Assembly: GCF_020884795.1 (NCBI RefSeq)
Contig: NZ_BBZF01000021.1
Location: forward strand, 210,507 to 274,506
DNA: 64,000 bases
From: Micromonospora okii
Lineage (GTDB): Bacteria > Actinomycetota > Actinomycetes > Mycobacteriales > Micromonosporaceae
Direction: 5' to 3'
Shown here: in pieces, positions 9,801 through 17,832 of the stretch
Layout: each line of letters starts with the position of its first letter
Numbering within the stretch: position 1 is the stretch's first letter
Made by a program: the position numbers and the translations under genes
The notes under the pieces: model-generated
Seen by the model: only the letters and a program-made list of their open reading frames with translations
Database searches by the model: none
Told to the model about the DNA's origin: nothing

Positions 9801-12200
9801 GCCGTCCACGACCCCGGGATCGGTGATCCACTCGCCGGTGACCGTGGAGAGGAACGGCACCGTCGGCGCCTGCGCGGTGATCCCGGCCAGGGCCCCGGCC
9901 AGCGTCTCGCGGATGTCCTCCACGTGCCGCGAGTGCGAGGCGTAGTCCACCGCCACCCGCCGCACCCGCACGCCCTGGCCGGTCAGCGACTCCAGCGCCT
10001 CGTCCAACGCCCCGGCGTCACCGGCCACCACCACCGACGACGGGCCGTTCACCGCCGCCACCTCGACCCGGTCCGCCCACGGCTCCAGCAGGGCCCGGGC
10101 GTCGGGTTCGGACAGCGCCACCGAGGCCATGCCGCCCCGGCCGGAGAGCTTCGCGGCGATGGCCTGGCTGCGCAGCGCCACCACCCGCGCCGCGTCCTCC
10201 AGCGACAGCGCGCCGGCCACGCACGTCGCCGCGATCTCGCCCTGCGAGTGACCCACCACCGCGTCGGGCCGTACGCCCACCGACGACCAGACCGCCGCCA
10301 GGCCCAGCATGACCGCGAAGCTCGCCGGCTGCACCACGTCGACCCGGTCGAGCAGGTCCACGTCGCCGCGCAGCACGTCCCCCAGCGACCAGTCGATCCA
10401 CGGCGTCAGGGCGTCGGCGCACTCGGCGATCCGCTTGGCGAAGACCGGCGAGGAGTCGAGCAGCTCCCGGCCCATGCCGACCCACTGCGAGCCCTGGCCC
10501 GGGAAGACCCACACGACCTTCCCCGGCGTCCCGGCCCCGCCGGTCACCAGGCCGGCGGCGTCCTCGCCCCGGGCGAGCGCGCCGAGCCCGGCGAGGGCCT
10601 GCTCGGCGGTGCCGGCCACCACCACGGCGCGCTCGTCGAGCAGGGCCCGGCCGGACACCAGCGCGCCGGCCACCGCCGGCAGCGGGGCCGCGCCCGTCTC
10701 CAGGTACGACGCCAGCCGGCCGGCCTGCCCGGCCAGCGCCCCGGCGCCGCGCGCCGACAGCACCAGCGGCACCACCGCGTCGGGCTGGGCCGGCGCGGCC
10801 GGGGTCGGCTCCTCGGGCGCCTCCTCGATGATCAGGTGCGCGTTCGTCCCGCTGATCCCGAACGAGGAGACCCCCGCCCGGCGCGGGCGCTCGCCGCGCG
10901 GCCACGGGCGCGCCTCGGTCAGCAGCTCCACCGCGCCGGCCGACCAGTCCACCTCCGCCGTCGGCGCGTCGACGTGCAGCGTCGCCGGGAGGACGCCGTG
11001 CCGCAACGCCTGCACCATCTTGATCACACCGGCCACGCCCGCCGCCGCCTGCGTGTGCCCGATGTTCGACTTCACCGAGCCCAGCCACAGCGGGCGCGCC
11101 GGGTCGCGGTCCTGCCCGTAGGTGGCCAGCAGCGCCTGCGCCTCGATCGGGTCGCCCAGCACCGTGCCGGTGCCGTGGCCCTCGACGACGTCGACGTCGG
11201 CCGCCGACAGCCCGGCGTTGGCCAGCGCGGCGCGGATCACCCGCTGCTGCGACGGCCCGTTCGGCGCGGTCAGCCCGTTCGACGCGCCGTCCTGGTTCAC
11301 CGCGATGCCGCGCAGCACCGCCAGCACCCGGTGCCCGCGCTCGCGCGCCACCGACAGGCGTTCCAGCAGCACCACGCCGACGCCCTCGGCCAGGCCCATC
11401 CCGTCCGCGCCGTCCGCGTACGCCTTGCACCGCCCGTCGGTCGCCAGCCCCCGCTGCCGGGAGAACGACAGGAAGGAGCCCGGCTGGGCCATCACCATCG
11501 CGCCGCCCGCCAGCGCCGCCGAGCACTCCCCCTGCCGCAGCGCCTGCACGGCCAGGTGCATCGCCACCAGCGACGACGAGCACCCGGTGTCCACGGTCAC
11601 GGCGGGGCCCTCGAAACCGAACACGTACGACACCCGGCCGGTCGCGATGCACGGCGCGGCGCCCGTGCCCGCGAAGCCCTCCAGCTCCGGCGCGACCTGG
11701 CGGCCGGAGCCGGCGCCGTAGCCCTGGGCGGAGAGCCCGGTGAAGACGCCGACGTCGGCGCCCCGCCACGACGACGGGTCGACGCCGGCCCGCTCCATCG
11801 CCTCCCAGGAGGTCTCCAGCAGCAACCGCTGCTGCGGGTCCATCGCCAGGGCCTCGCGCGGCGAGATGCCGAAGAACCCCGCGTCGAAGAGCCCCGCGCC
11901 GCCGAGGAAGCCACCCTGGCTCGTGTACGACGTGCCCGGGCGGTCCGGGTCCGGGTCGAACAGTCCCTCCAGGTCCCAGCCCCGGTCGGTGGGGAAGCCG
12001 GCCACGGTGTCGGTGCCGTTCGCCACGACGTGCCACAGCTCCTCGGGCGAGGAGACGCCGCCCGGGTACCGGCACGCCATCCCGACGATGGCGATCGGCT
12101 CCCGCGCCTGCTCCTCGACCTCGCGCAGCCGCTTGCGGGCGTCGCGGGCGTCGCCGATGGCCCTCTTGAGGTAGTCGCGGAGTTGTACCTCGTCAGCCAT
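6843..12200 (-). CDS. rifD: Type I modular PKS, RifD-like (module 8)
   Basis: 1785 residues, one module: N-terminal docking helix (residues 1-35), KS8 (DTGCSSS near 203; the residue before CSSS-Cys is Gly rather than Ala), AT8 (GHSQGE near 650, YASH near 750, methylmalonyl-CoA type), DH8 (HAVGG near 952 and LLDAAVQ, both intact), KR8 (short cofactor motif SGAGVLG near 1363, LDD, catalytic Tyr near 1498), ACP8 (GFDSLTSVEL near 1661) and a C-terminal docking segment. In the rifamycin scheme module 8 makes a hydroxyl and its DH is not used, although no catalytic loss is visible in DH8. Start ATG at 12198-12200 with GGGGAG about 10 nt upstream. A stretch of about 570 bp in the AT is nearly identical to module 7. 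Length agrees with RifD of Amycolatopsis (about 1.7 thousand residues, from memory). Confidence 0.92.
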   Translation of the reverse strand: MADEVQLRDYLKRAIGDARDARKRLREVEEQAREPIAIVGMACRYPGGVSSPEELWHVVANGTDTVAGFPTDRGWDLEGLFDPDPDRPGTSYTSQGGFLGGAGLFDAGFFGISPREALAMDPQQRLLLETSWEAMERAGVDPSSWRGADVGVFTGLSAQGYGAGSGRQVAPELEGFAGTGAAPCIATGRVSYVFGFEGPAVTVDTGCSSSLVAMHLAVQALRQGECSAALAGGAMVMAQPGSFLSFSRQRGLATDGRCKAYADGADGMGLAEGVGVVLLERLSVARERGHRVLAVLRGIAVNQDGASNGLTAPNGPSQQRVIRAALANAGLSAADVDVVEGHGTGTVLGDPIEAQALLATYGQDRDPARPLWLGSVKSNIGHTQAAAGVAGVIKMVQALRHGVLPATLHVDAPTAEVDWSAGAVELLTEARPWPRGERPRRAGVSSFGISGTNAHLIIEEAPEEPTPAAPAQPDAVVPLVLSARGAGALAGQAGRLASYLETGAAPLPAVAGALVSGRALLDERAVVVAGTAEQALAGLGALARGEDAAGLVTGGAGTPGKVVWVFPGQGSQWVGMGRELLDSSPVFAKRIAECADALTPWIDWSLGDVLRGDVDLLDRVDVVQPASFAVMLGLAAVWSSVGVRPDAVVGHSQGEIAATCVAGALSLEDAARVVALRSQAIAAKLSGRGGMASVALSEPDARALLEPWADRVEVAAVNGPSSVVVAGDAGALDEALESLTGQGVRVRRVAVDYASHSRHVEDIRETLAGALAGITAQAPTVPFLSTVTGEWITDPGVVDGDYWYRNLRHQVRFGPAVAGLLAAGHRVFVEVSAHPVLVQPISETADDAVVTGTLRRDDGGPRRFLTSVAELFVRGVAVDWAGVLPPVAGHPDLPTYAFDHQHFWLQTEESATDAASLGQSAADHPLLGATVALPRSQELVCTARLSLRSHPWLADHAVGGALLLPAGVLVELAVRAGDEVGCPTLDELVTEAPLVVPEHGGVRVQVAVGAPDDGGVRAVEVYSQPDDGGDAWTRHATGTLSAAPAPTPEFDFTAWPPPGAQPVEADDLYPELAERGHAYGPAFRGVRAVWRRGEEVFAEVALPEEHRADAAAYGIHPALLDAAVQPVLPDAGDDADGPRLPLDWAGLALHAGGAPALRVRLTPRAAGTVALEAADAAGGPVLTVDSVASRPVAVAKLAATTRPRDSLFRVEWTELPAPAVAPAPVDAEILEVAGGDDALAATSRVLADVQTWLDGPQESRLVVVTRGAVPAGDGAVVDPGAAAVWGLVRSAQAENPDRIVLLDLDPAAVDGPEAVLGAVLASGEPQVAARGAALLVPRLARADDRAPDVPVVFRPDSTVLVSGAGVLGAVVARHLVARHGVRRLVLASRRGPAAEGIADLVGELTDRGAAVSVVACDATDRDQVAALLAAHPPTAVVHTAGVLDDGVIGALTPGRLATVFAPKVDAVPLLDELTRDRDLDAFVVFSSGSGVFGSPGQGNYAAANAFLDAAMANRRAAGLPGLSLAWGLWEQATGMTAHLGGADQARMSRGGVRPMTATEGMELFDAALAADQALLVPVKLDLREVRAGGAVPHLLRGLVRAGRQQARAASGDDGGLARRLAGLGPEEQETLLLDLVRGQVAVVLGHSDPAAVRPDGAFKEAGFDSLTSVELRNRLREATGLKLPATLVFDHPTPLVLARHLRDELGAGGDPLSRVNARIADVESLIGSLALDESARSAITLRLQGLVAKCNGVREQADGTTVAEQLDSASADEVLDFIDAELGLG
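9738..10310. repeat. Near-identical AT segment, copy in module 8
   Basis: About 570 bp matching 15331-15903 (offset 5593) with only scattered single-base differences by eye, while flanking DNA differs more. It codes for the central AT8 region including GHSQGE and YASH. Confidence 0.75.
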
Positions 12201-12261
12201 TGAAACTCAGCTCCCCGGGATGTTCGTGTGTGCGGTTGCCGTAGCGCGGGTCGGGCGGTGG

Positions 12262-15200
12262 TCAGGCGTAGCGGTCGACGAGGGCGAACAGCTCCTCGTC
12301 GCTGGCGGTCTCGAGGTCGTCGTCGGACGGGTCGGGCTCGACCGCCTCGGCCGCCTTCAGCAGTTCCCGCAGCCGCGCGGCGATCCGGTCGCGGGCCTCG
12401 CCGTCGGCGGCCGCGACCCCGATCGCCGACTCCAGGCCGGCGAGGCCGGCCAGCACGGAGTCGACCGGGGACGCCTCGTCGACGACCAGACAGTCGCGCA
12501 GGTGGCGGGCGAGGGCCTGCGGGTTCGGGTGGTCGAAGACCAGCGTGGCCGGCAGCTTCAGCCCCGTCGCCTCGCGCAGCCGGTTGCGCAGCTCCACCGA
12601 GGTCAGCGAGTCGAACCCGGCGTCCTTGAACGCCCCGTCCGCCCGGACGGCGCTCGCCCCCGAGTGCCCGAGCACGACCGCGACCTGGGCGCGCACCAGG
12701 TCCAGCAGCAGCGTCTCCCGGTCGGCCGGGGCCAGCTCGGCGAGCCGGCGGGCCAGCCCACCGTCCCCGCCGGACGCCGCCCGCGCCGACTGCCGGCCCG
12801 GCCGGACCAGGCCGCGCAGCAGGTGCGGCACGCCGCCGCCGCTCGCCGCGTCGGCGCGGACCTCGCGAAGGTCCAGCCTGATCGGCACCAGCAGCGACTG
12901 CCCGGACGCCAGGGCGGCGTCGAACAGGTCCATGCCGTCGTCGGAGCCGAGCCCCAGGACTCCCCCGCGCCCCTCGCGCCGGCTCATCCGGTCCAGGGTG
13001 ACGTCGTCGATGGTGTCGGCCATGCCGGTGAGCTGCTGCCACGGCCCCCAGGCCAGCGACAGCCCCGGCAGGCCCGCCGCCCGGCGGTGGGCCATCAGGC
13101 CGTCCAGGTACGCGTTCGCCGCCGCGTAGCCGCCGCTGCCCGCGCCCATGAAGATCGACGAGGCGGACGAGTAGACGACGAACGCGTCGAGGTCGAGGTC
13201 CCGGGTCAGCTCGTGCAGGTGCCGCGCCGCGTCGACCTTCGGCGCGAACACCCGGGCCAGCTTCTCCGGGGTCAACGCGCCGACCACCCCGGCGTCGAAG
13301 ACGCCCGCCGTGTGTACGACGGCGGTCGGGCGGTGCTCCGCCAGCAGGGCCGCCACCTGTTCGCGGTCGGAGGCGTCGCAGGCGACCACCGCCACGTCCG
13401 CGCCCTGCCCGGTCAGCTCGGCGACCAGCTCGGCCACGCCGTCCGCGTCGCGGCCCCGGCGGCTGGCCAGCACCAGGCGGCGTACGCCGTGCCGGTCGAC
13501 CAGGCGGCGGGCCGCGAGCGCGCCCAGCGAGCCCGCGCCGGAGACCAGCACCGTCGCGTCGGGGCCGAATCCGGCGGAGGCGTCCGCCGCCCGGTCGGCG
13601 CGGGCGAGGCGCGGCACGGAGAGGGTGGTCCCGCGCGCGGCGACCTGCGGCTCGCCGCTGGCCAGCACCGCGCCCAGCACCGCCTCCGGCCCGTCGTCGG
13701 CGGCGGGGTCGAGGTCCAGCAGGACGATCCGGTCCGGGTTCTCGGTCTGGGCGGCGCGCACCAGGCCCCACACGGCGGAGGCGTCCGGGTCGGTCACCAC
13801 GCCGTCGCCGGCGGGCATCGCGCCCCGGGTGGCCACCACCAGCCGCGAGTCGTCCAGGTCGGCCGCCGTCAGCCACGCCTGCACGGCCGCCAGGACCCGC
13901 GACGTCACGGCCAGCGCGTCGCCGTCGCCGACCGCCTCCAGCACCACGGCCGCGGGCACGTCGCCCGGCGCGTTGGCGTCGACATCGTCGCCCCGGAAGG
14001 CACCGTCGCCCTGGGCGGCCCTGTCGGCGCCGTCGCCCCGGGCGATCCTCGCCAGCAGGGCGGCCACGTCGGCGGCGGTGGCCACCGCCGCCCAGCGCGG
14101 CGACGGCTGGGTCGGCACCGGCGGCAGCTCGGTCCAGTCGACGTGGAACAGCGCGTCGGCGGGGGCGGTGTCCAGCCGTTCGGTGGACACCTCGCGCAGC
14201 ACCAGCGAGTCCATCGTCAGGACCGGGCCGCCGGTCGGGTCGGCGGCCTCGACGATCATCGTGTCCGGGCCGCCCGGCGCGACCCGGACCCGCAGCGCCG
14301 AGGCGCCCACGGCGTGCAGCGCGAGCCCGTTCCACGCGAACGGCATCACCGACCGCCCGGGTTGCTCGTCCGCGCCGGCCGCCGCGGCGGCGGCGACGGT
14401 CCCGGTCTGCAGGGCCGCGTCCAGCAGGGCGGGGTGGATGCCGTACGCGGCGGCGTCCGCGCGGTGCTCCTCGGGCAGGGCGACGTCGGCGAAGACCTCC
14501 TCGCCCCGCCGCCACACCGTGCGCACCCCCTGGAACGCGGGCCCGTACGCGTAGCCGCGCTCGACGAGGTCGGCGTAGAAGTCCCCGACCTCGACCCGCT
14601 GCGCGCCGGGGGGCGGCCAGGCCGCGAAGTCGAACCCGGGTGCCGGAGCGGGCGCGGCGGAGAGCACACCCGTGGCGTGCCGCGTCCACGCCTCGCCGCC
14701 GTCCTCGCGCAGCGAGTACACCTCCACGGTGCGCGCGCCGGTCTCGTCCGGCCCGCCCACCGCGACCTGGATCCGGACCCCGCCGTGCTCGGGCACCACC
14801 ACCGGCGTTTCCGTCACGAGTTCGTCCAGCACCGGGCAGCCGGCCTCGTCGCCGGCGCGCAGCGCCAGCTCCACCAGGCCGGTGCCGGGAAAGAGCACCA
14901 CGCCGCCGATCGCGTGGTCGGCCAGCCAGGGGTGCGTCCGCAGCGACAGCCGCGACGTGAAGACCAGCCCGTCCGACTGCGGCAGCCCCAGCACCGCGCT
15001 GAGCAGCGGGTGGTCCGTCGGCGACTGGCCCAGCGACGCCGCGTCGGTGCCCGCCTCGGCCGACTGGAGCCAGTAGTGCCGGCGGTCGAAGGCGTAGGTC
15101 GGCAGCTCCACCCGCGCCGACGCCGCCCCGGCCGGCAGCACGGCGGCCCAGTCCACGCCGACGCCGCGGACGAACAACTCGGCCATCGAGGTGAGCAGCC

Positions 15201-17787
15201 GGCGGGGGCCGCCGTCGTCGCGCCGCAGCGTGCCGCTCACCACCGCGTCGGCGTCGTCCACGATCTCGTTGATCGGCTGGACGAGCACCGGGTGGGCGCT
15301 GACCTCCAGGAAGACCCGGAACCGCTCGCCGAGCAGGCCGGCCACCGCCGGGCCGAAGCGGACCTGGTGGCGCAGGTTGCGGTACCAGTAGTCGCCGTCC
15401 ACGACCCCGGGATCGGTGATCCACTCGCCGGTGACCGTGGAGAGGAACGGCACCGTCGGCGCCTGCGCGGTGATCCCGGCCAGGGCCCCGGCCAGCGTCT
15501 CGCGGATGTCCTCCACGTGCCGCGAGTGCGAGGCGTAGTCCACCGCCACCCGCCGCACCCGCACGCCCTGGCCGGTCAACGACTCCAGCGCCTCGTCCAA
15601 CGCCCCAGCGTCACCGGCCACCACCACCGACGACGGGCTGTTCACCGCCGCCACCTCGACCCGGTCCGCCCACGGCTCCAGCAGGGCCCGGGCGTCGGTT
15701 TCGGACAGCGCCACCGAGGCCATGCCGCCCCGGCCGGACAGCTTCGCGGCGATGGCCTGGCTGCGCAGCGCCACCACCCGCGCCGCGTCCTCCAGCGACA
15801 GCGCACCGGCCACGCACGCCGCCGCGATCTCCCCCTGCGAGTGACCCACCACCGCGTCGGGCCGTACGCCCACCGACGACCAGACCGCCGCCAGGCCCAC
15901 CATCACGGCGAAGCTGGCCGGTTGCAGCACGTCGACCCGGTCGACCAGGTCGGGGGCGGCGTCGCCGCGCAGCACGTCCACCAAAGACCAGTCGACGAAC
16001 GGCTTCAGCGCCTCGGCGCACTCGGCGATCCGCGCCGCGAAGACGGTCGAGGTGTCCAGCAGCTCGCGGCCCATGCCGACCCACTGCGAGCCCTGGCCCG
16101 GGAACACCCAGGCCACCTTGCCGGGGGCACGGCCGCCGCCGGTCACCACGCCGGGGGCGTCCTCGCCCCGGGCGAGCGCGCCGAGCCCGGCGAGGGCCTG
16201 CTCGGCGGTACCGGCCACCACCACGGCGCGCTCGTCGAGCACCGCCCGGCCCGCCACCAGCGCGCCGGCCACGCCCGCGAGCGGCGCGCCGGCCGTCTCG
16301 ACGAACGCGGCCAGCCGCTGCGCCTGACCGGCCAGCGACGCCGCGCTGCGCGCGGTCACGACGAGCGGCAGCACGCCGTGGGTCGGCGCCTCGCCGGCGG
16401 GCTCCTCGGGCGCCTCCTCGATGATCAGGTGGGCGTTCGTGCCGCTGACCCCGAACGACGACACGCCGGCCCGGCGCGGGTGCCCGGCGCGCGGCCACTC
16501 CCGCGGCTCGGTCAGCAGCTCCACCGACCCCTCGGACCAGTCCACGGCGGTGGTGGGCGCGTCGACGTGCAGGCTGGGCGGCATGACGCCGTGCCGCAGC
16601 GCCTGCACCACCTTGATCACGCTGGCCACGCCCGCCGCCGCCTGCGCGTGGCCGACGTTCGACTTCAGCGACCCCAGCCACAGCGGCCTGTCGGGGTCGC
16701 GGTCCTGCCCGTAGGTGGCCAGCAGCGCCTGCGCCTCGATCGGGTCGCCGAGGGACGTCCCGGTCCCGTGCCCCTCCACGACGTCGATCTCGGACGGCGA
16801 CAGCCCGGCGTTGGCGAGCGCGGCGCGGATCACCCGCTGCTGGGACGGGCCGTTCGGCGCGGTCAGCCCGTTCGACGCGCCGTCCTGGTTGACGGCGCTG
16901 CCGCGCAGCACGGCCAGGACGCGGTGCCCGCGCTCGCGCGCCACCGACAGGCGTTCGAGCAGCACGATGGCGACGCCCTCGGCCAGGCCCATCCCGTCCG
17001 CGCCGTCGGCGTACGGCTTGCACCGCCCGTCGGCGGCCAGCCCCCGCTGCCGGGAGAACACGACGAACGAGTTGGGGCTGGACATCACCATCGCCCCGCC
17101 GGCCAGCGCCATCGTGCACTCGCCGGACCGCAGGGCCTGCGCCGCGAGGTGCATCGCCACCAGCGACGACGAGCAGGCCGTGTCGATGGTGACCGCCGGG
17201 CCCTCGAAGCCGAACACGTACGACACCCGGCCCGAGGCCACGCTCGACGCCATCCCGGTGCCGGCGAAGCTCTGCATCTCCGGCCCGATCGGACCGGAGC
17301 CGTAGCCCTGCGGGGCGGAGCCGACGAAGACGCCGACGTCGTCGCCCTTGAGTGACGTCGGGTCGACGGCCGCGTTCTCGAACGCCTCCCACGACGCCTC
17401 CAGCAGCAGCCGCTGCTGCGGGTCCATCGCCAGGGCCTCGCGCGGCGAGATCCCGAAGAACCCGGCGTCGAAGAGCCCCGCCTCGTGCAGGAAGCCGCCC
17501 TGGCTCACGTACGAGGTGTCCGGGTGGTCCGGGTCGGGGTCGAAGAGATTCTCCAGGTCCCAACCCCGGTCGGTCGGGAAGCCCGACACGGCGTCGTGCC
17601 CCTCGGCCACCAGCCGCCACAGGTCGTCGGGCCCGGCGACGCCGCCGGGCAGCCGGCAGGCCATCCCGACGATGGCGATGGGCTCGCGGGACGCGCCGAG
17701 GAGCTGCCGGTTGCGCTTCTTCAGCTCGCCGACCTCGGCCACCGACCTGCGCAGCGCCTCGACGACCTTCTCATACGACGCACTCAC
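12262..17787 (-). CDS. rifC: Type I modular PKS, RifC-like (module 7)
   Basis: 1841 residues, one module: coiled-coil docking N terminus (residues 1-35), KS7 (DTACSSS near 199), AT7 (GHSQGE near 647, YASH near 751, methylmalonyl-CoA type), DH7 (HAIGG near 956 and LLDAALQ, intact), KR7 (SGAGSLG near 1416; FDAG where B-type KRs have LDD; Phe eight residues before the catalytic Tyr near 1554), ACP7 (near 1722), C-terminal docking region. The missing LDD argues against a B-type KR. KR7 of rifamycin synthase is known as a methyl-epimerising KR, which fits a non-B signature. The start is GTG at 17785-17787 with a GGGGG Shine-Dalgarno-like run upstream; no better in-frame ATG precedes the docking helix. 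The insert before KR7 near 14000-14080 makes it slightly longer than module 8. Confidence 0.92.
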   Translation of the reverse strand: MSASYEKVVEALRRSVAEVGELKKRNRQLLGASREPIAIVGMACRLPGGVAGPDDLWRLVAEGHDAVSGFPTDRGWDLENLFDPDPDHPDTSYVSQGGFLHEAGLFDAGFFGISPREALAMDPQQRLLLEASWEAFENAAVDPTSLKGDDVGVFVGSAPQGYGSGPIGPEMQSFAGTGMASSVASGRVSYVFGFEGPAVTIDTACSSSLVAMHLAAQALRSGECTMALAGGAMVMSSPNSFVVFSRQRGLAADGRCKPYADGADGMGLAEGVAIVLLERLSVARERGHRVLAVLRGSAVNQDGASNGLTAPNGPSQQRVIRAALANAGLSPSEIDVVEGHGTGTSLGDPIEAQALLATYGQDRDPDRPLWLGSLKSNVGHAQAAAGVASVIKVVQALRHGVMPPSLHVDAPTTAVDWSEGSVELLTEPREWPRAGHPRRAGVSSFGVSGTNAHLIIEEAPEEPAGEAPTHGVLPLVVTARSAASLAGQAQRLAAFVETAGAPLAGVAGALVAGRAVLDERAVVVAGTAEQALAGLGALARGEDAPGVVTGGGRAPGKVAWVFPGQGSQWVGMGRELLDTSTVFAARIAECAEALKPFVDWSLVDVLRGDAAPDLVDRVDVLQPASFAVMVGLAAVWSSVGVRPDAVVGHSQGEIAAACVAGALSLEDAARVVALRSQAIAAKLSGRGGMASVALSETDARALLEPWADRVEVAAVNSPSSVVVAGDAGALDEALESLTGQGVRVRRVAVDYASHSRHVEDIRETLAGALAGITAQAPTVPFLSTVTGEWITDPGVVDGDYWYRNLRHQVRFGPAVAGLLGERFRVFLEVSAHPVLVQPINEIVDDADAVVSGTLRRDDGGPRRLLTSMAELFVRGVGVDWAAVLPAGAASARVELPTYAFDRRHYWLQSAEAGTDAASLGQSPTDHPLLSAVLGLPQSDGLVFTSRLSLRTHPWLADHAIGGVVLFPGTGLVELALRAGDEAGCPVLDELVTETPVVVPEHGGVRIQVAVGGPDETGARTVEVYSLREDGGEAWTRHATGVLSAAPAPAPGFDFAAWPPPGAQRVEVGDFYADLVERGYAYGPAFQGVRTVWRRGEEVFADVALPEEHRADAAAYGIHPALLDAALQTGTVAAAAAAGADEQPGRSVMPFAWNGLALHAVGASALRVRVAPGGPDTMIVEAADPTGGPVLTMDSLVLREVSTERLDTAPADALFHVDWTELPPVPTQPSPRWAAVATAADVAALLARIARGDGADRAAQGDGAFRGDDVDANAPGDVPAAVVLEAVGDGDALAVTSRVLAAVQAWLTAADLDDSRLVVATRGAMPAGDGVVTDPDASAVWGLVRAAQTENPDRIVLLDLDPAADDGPEAVLGAVLASGEPQVAARGTTLSVPRLARADRAADASAGFGPDATVLVSGAGSLGALAARRLVDRHGVRRLVLASRRGRDADGVAELVAELTGQGADVAVVACDASDREQVAALLAEHRPTAVVHTAGVFDAGVVGALTPEKLARVFAPKVDAARHLHELTRDLDLDAFVVYSSASSIFMGAGSGGYAAANAYLDGLMAHRRAAGLPGLSLAWGPWQQLTGMADTIDDVTLDRMSRREGRGGVLGLGSDDGMDLFDAALASGQSLLVPIRLDLREVRADAASGGGVPHLLRGLVRPGRQSARAASGGDGGLARRLAELAPADRETLLLDLVRAQVAVVLGHSGASAVRADGAFKDAGFDSLTSVELRNRLREATGLKLPATLVFDHPNPQALARHLRDCLVVDEASPVDSVLAGLAGLESAIGVAAADGEARDRIAARLRELLKAAEAVEPDPSDDDLETASDEELFALVDRYA
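15331..15903. repeat. Near-identical AT segment, copy in module 7
   Basis: Partner of 9738-10310. It codes for the central AT7 region. Likely kept alike by gene conversion or copied recently. Confidence 0.75.
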
Positions 17788-17832
17788 CGGGCGCCCCCAA
17801 TCACTTCGTAGCAGATGCCGGGCCGCACGCGA

